Assembly (NCBI GenBank): GCA_966674685.1
Contig: CBKWJC010000005.1
Span: forward strand, 60,508 to 124,507
From: Thainema sp966674685
GTDB lineage: Bacteria; Cyanobacteriota; Cyanobacteriia; Phormidesmidales; Phormidesmidaceae
Length of the DNA: 64,000 bases
Direction of reading: 5' to 3'
How positions within the stretch are numbered: the first letter of the stretch is position 1; each line of letters starts with the position of its first letter. Both the position numbers and the translations under genes were made by a program. Positions 62,101-64,000 of the stretch are shown here, piece after piece. The notes beneath the pieces are model-generated. The model did not search any database and was not told where the DNA came from. It saw nothing but the letters and a program-made list of their open reading frames with translations.

Positions 62101-62785
62101 GTTTGTTCAAGAGAAAGTACAGCCGATTTTAGATACCTGGAAACAGCGGATCGTTGAGGAAAATCTGCTGCATCCTCAGGTGATCTATGGCTACTTCCCT
62201 TGTCTAGCAAACGGAAATTCTCTAGAAATTTATGCCCCTGATCACGCTAATCAGGAATTAGATAAGCTACCAGATGCGATCGCAACCTTCCAGTTTCCCC
62301 GCCAAAAATCAATGCGTCGTCTGTGTATCGCCGACTTCTTCTTACCCAAAGAAATGAGCACCACAACATCACGCTTTGATGTTTTCCCCATGCAGGCTGT
62401 TACCGTCGGCGAAGTCGCGACCCAGTATGCCAAGCAGCTCTTTGAGTCCGACCAATATACCGATTATCTTTACTACCACGGCTTAGCCGTCCAGATGGCG
62501 GAAGCCCTGGCAGAATGGACACATGCTCGCATCCGGCAAGAACTCGGCTATAGCGATCGCGAACCTGAGCAGCTACGCGATATTCTGGCTCAGCGCTATC
62601 AAGGTTCCCGCTATAGCTTTGGCTATCCCGCCTGCCCCAACATGGCCGACCAGTACACACAGCTTGACTTACTCGGCGCTCAACGCATCGGTCTCCATAT
62701 GGACGAAAGCGAACAGCTCTATCCCGAACAATCCACCACTGCGATCGTGGCCTATCACCCAGCAGCTAAGTATTTCAGCGCTTAA
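59162..62785 (+). CDS. metH: Cobalamin-dependent methionine synthase
   Basis: MetH transfers the methyl group of methyl-tetrahydrofolate to homocysteine by way of cobalamin. The 1207-residue protein has all four modules: homocysteine domain (zinc ligands near Cys226 in LNCATGPD and Cys293-Cys294 in GGCCGTRPD), pterin domain (VGERLNASGSKKCREMLL, VNVDYVGRNG), cobalamin domain (DVHDIGKNLVDIILSNNG near residue 747, with the cofactor-binding His) and activation domain (IADFFLPKEM, YSFGYPACPNMADQ). A linker of acidic and Ser/Thr residues lies near 880-930. ATG 59162. Confidence 0.97.
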   Translation: MKSVFLDHLRSPNRPVLVFDGAMGTSLQTQNLTAADFGGAEYEGCNEYLVETKPEAVEKVHRGFLDVGADVIETDTFGGTSLVLAEYDLADKAYELNRKAAEIAKRVAAEYSTPEKPRFVAGSMGPGTKLPTLGHIDFDTLKSAYVEQAQGLYDGGVDLFIIETCQDVLQIKAALNAIEEVFAERGERRPLMVSITMEVMGTMLVGTEISAALTILEPYNIDILGLNCATGPDKMKEHIKYLSEHSPFIISCIPNAGLPENVGGQAHYRLTPMELRMALMHFVEDLGVQVVGGCCGTRPDHIQQLVEMSKDLHPKDRQIGDRNSTPTPYQPLPFTPAAASIYSTQPYDQDNSFLIVGERLNASGSKKCREMLLAEDWDGLVSLAKSQIKEGAHVLDVNVDYVGRNGESDMHELVSRLVNTVTLPLMLDSTEWTKMEAGLKVAGGKCLLNSTNYEDGEERFFKVLELAKQYGAGIVVGTIDEDGMARTAEKKFQIAQRAYRDAIEYGIPAHEIFFDPLALPISTGIEEDRANGKATIEAIRQIRQNLPGCHIILGVSNISFGLNSAARVTLNSVFLHDAMEQGMDAAIVSASKILPLAKIEPEHQQICRDLICDRRQFDGDICTYDPLTKLTELFAGKKATQLRSDTSNLSLEERLKQHIIDGERIGLEDVLKQALDKYPPLDIINIYLLDGMKVVGDLFGSGQMQLPFVLQSAETMKAAVAYLEPFMDKEDGADNAKGTVIIATVKGDVHDIGKNLVDIILSNNGYRVINLGIKQPVENIIAAYEEHQADCIAMSGLLVKSTAFMKDNLEVFNERGITVPVILGGAALTPKFVNEDCQNTYKGRVIYGKDAFADLHFMDKLMPAKAAENWSDLQGFLDEVDQVDESTTIASSNGQSAPVKEASPANDQTDSEPLVIDTRRSEAVDVDIERPTPPFWGTKVLQPQDIPLDEIFSYLDLQALFVGQWQFRKPKEQTREDYDQFVQEKVQPILDTWKQRIVEENLLHPQVIYGYFPCLANGNSLEIYAPDHANQELDKLPDAIATFQFPRQKSMRRLCIADFFLPKEMSTTTSRFDVFPMQAVTVGEVATQYAKQLFESDQYTDYLYYHGLAVQMAEALAEWTHARIRQELGYSDREPEQLRDILAQRYQGSRYSFGYPACPNMADQYTQLDLLGAQRIGLHMDESEQLYPEQSTTAIVAYHPAAKYFSA

Positions 62786-62807
62786 ATCTGTTGTTATCAC
62801 ATCGAAA

Positions 62808-63404
62808 ATGAAGCGAAGGAAAATTCTGGAATATGGAGGTGTCATCCTCGCTGGAGTAGGGTTGGGGTTGGTAAGTTGCGATCGCAATCAACCACAGTCT
62901 ATTGAGCCGAAGCCTACAACCTCACCCTCACCTACCAACAAAGGACTACAGCTGAAAAGTTTTGCATTTGAACCCAACGGCTTAATCCCAGTTCAATACA
63001 CCTGCGATGGTGATAATATTTCGCCTCCCTTGACCTGGGACAAAGTTCCAGATGGAACTCAGAGTCTTGCCCTCATTGTGGATGACCCCGATGCCCCAGG
63101 CCGTGCTTTTGTCCATTGGGTTGTATACAACATTCCTGCTAATGTCACCGAGTTGACCGAGTCTCTGCCCTCACAGGCCAAGCTTGATGGCGGTATCTTG
63201 CAAGGCACAAATGGATTTCGCGAAATCGGTTATGGTGGCCCCTGCCCACACAGTGGAACTCATAGTTATGTATTCACGCTTTATGCTTTGAATACCAAAC
63301 TAGAACTAACTCCAGAAGCCCAAAAATCCGAACTCATCAATTCAATAGACGGACATATTCTAGAACAAGCTGAGCTTATAGGACGCTACGCCCAAAAACG
63401 ATAA
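62808..63404 (+). CDS. PEBP-family (YbhB/YbcL, Raf-kinase-inhibitor-like) lipoprotein
   Basis: The 198-residue protein has a lipoprotein signal (ILEYGGVILAGVGLGLVSC, Cys24), a short Pro/Ser/Thr linker and a PEBP domain: IPVQYTCDGDNISPPLTWD, ALIVDDPDAPGRAFVHWVVY and GPCPHSGTHSYVFTLYALN. Its ligand is unknown. ATG 62808 gives the lipoprotein signal; the frame is open much further upstream inside metH but not homologous there. It starts 22 bases after metH. Confidence 0.92.
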   Translation: MKRRKILEYGGVILAGVGLGLVSCDRNQPQSIEPKPTTSPSPTNKGLQLKSFAFEPNGLIPVQYTCDGDNISPPLTWDKVPDGTQSLALIVDDPDAPGRAFVHWVVYNIPANVTELTESLPSQAKLDGGILQGTNGFREIGYGGPCPHSGTHSYVFTLYALNTKLELTPEAQKSELINSIDGHILEQAELIGRYAQKR

Positions 63405-63528
63405 TCAACAACTCTAACTCAAGCGGTACAGTTCAGATTCTATTTCACCTATCTAAAAACTGCTGCACCAAAAGGTTATCAGCGGTAAGATACCGGGGTG
63501 TACACTAAGCAAGAAGGAAAGCAACAAT

Positions 63529-63963
63529 ATGCCTTTATCTGCTGGAACGAGAGCCCCCAATTTCACAGCCAAAGACACCAACGGCAACACCGTTTCTCTC
63601 TCAGATTACAATGGGAAAACCGTGGTGCTGTATTTCTATCCTAAAGATGACACCCCCGGATGCACCAAGGAAGCTTGCAGCTTTCGAGATAACTACTCGC
63701 AGTATCAAGGAAAAGATATCGCTGTCTTCGGCGTCAGTATGGATGATGAAACATCTCATAAAGCATTTACTGACAAATTCAACCTGCCATTTCCGCTACT
63801 AGCCGACACCGATGGTAGTATCACCAAAGCTTATGACGTTGACGGTGGTGGATATGCCAAACGCATCACCTACGTCATTGATGCTGACAGCAACATCAGC
63901 AAAGTCTACAGCAGCATCAACACTGAAACCCACGCAGCCGACATCCTAGCCGAAATCAGCTAG
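63529..63963 (+). CDS. Thioredoxin-dependent peroxiredoxin (Bcp/PrxQ type)
   Basis: The 144-residue peroxiredoxin reduces hydroperoxides with thioredoxin as donor. The peroxidatic Cys45 and the resolving Cys50 lie in DTPGCTKEACSFRD, the PrxQ pattern; LYFYPKDD, FGVSMDDETSHKAFTDKF and PLLADTDGSITKAYDV are also conserved. AAGGAAA precedes ATG 63529 at good distance. Its spacer (63405-63528) has no further feature that I can support. Confidence 0.95.
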   Translation: MPLSAGTRAPNFTAKDTNGNTVSLSDYNGKTVVLYFYPKDDTPGCTKEACSFRDNYSQYQGKDIAVFGVSMDDETSHKAFTDKFNLPFPLLADTDGSITKAYDVDGGGYAKRITYVIDADSNISKVYSSINTETHAADILAEIS

Positions 63964-64000
63964 TCATCCACTTACCCACTAACAATCTATCATCAACACC

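Noticed and set aside
62523..62807. N-terminal extension of the PEBP lipoprotein inside metH
   Set aside because: It is a shadow of metH; a lipoprotein signal starts at ATG 62808.
1..64000. CRISPR array or prophage
   Set aside because: No regularly spaced direct repeats with unique spacers and no phage structural, integrase or transposase genes were seen.

Overview
The window is chromosomal DNA from a cyanobacterium, most likely a filamentous or leptolyngbyoid type. The HIP1 octamer GCGATCGC recurs through genes and spacers. The gene content also fits: a PsbP-like lipoprotein, MenD (phylloquinone/menaquinone branch), ThyX instead of ThyA, a nucleotide-translocase-like protein fused to HEAT repeats, pentapeptide-repeat proteins and several small proteins that look cyanobacteria-specific. 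Most of the window is stable housekeeping DNA with short operons and many convergent or divergent pairs.

Layout. 1-5.6 kb: the 3' part of gpmI, secG, a subtilase-GDPD pair on the minus strand and an exported helical protein. 6-10 kb: an accessory patch with a large NACHT NTPase carrying a pentapeptide-repeat tail (no HIP1 site seen in 3.2 kb), followed by an antitoxin-like gene whose MazF-like toxin partner is reduced to its first 11 codons. 10-18 kb: GT-C-like membrane protein, DUF58, macrodomain, SH3, PsbP-like, Maf and a second subtilase. 18-31 kb: translocase-HEAT protein with a cyclic-nucleotide-binding partner, sulfotransferase, lpd, SpoU methyltransferase, tRNA-Leu(CAG), murA and an ABC exporter. 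31-38.4 kb: two tandem pairs of paralogous unknown genes flanking thyX, which is split by a 453-residue intein with an HNH domain. 38.5-51 kb: FAD oxidoreductase, menD with a divergent hot-dog thioesterase, dihydropyrimidinase, CheY-like regulator followed by Anbu protease, and an aldehyde dehydrogenase. 50.4-64 kb: metallophosphoesterase, FecR/CHASE2-kinase operon, pentapeptide-cutA pair, rpmF (bL32), YihY, metH, a PEBP lipoprotein and a Bcp/PrxQ peroxiredoxin.

Between the genes the window carries at least three families of short, non-coding, palindromic repeats that look like MITEs. Family A is about 100 bp with AAGTCCG-type ends and six copies. Family B has TATAGC-RTAGTCA ends, four clear copies and one weak copy, and unrelated hairpin cores between similar ends. 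Family C has two copies with terminator-like hairpins. Many convergent or 3' spacers also hold long perfect hairpins that probably act as terminators.

The best candidates for new biology are the NACHT-pentapeptide protein with the decayed toxin-antitoxin pair beside it, the ThyX intein whose +1 residue is the signature serine of the ThyX motif, the family-B repeats with interchangeable cores, the two tandem unknown gene pairs, and the FecR-CHASE2 kinase operon. All functional statements are from reading the sequence and family knowledge; no database search was run.
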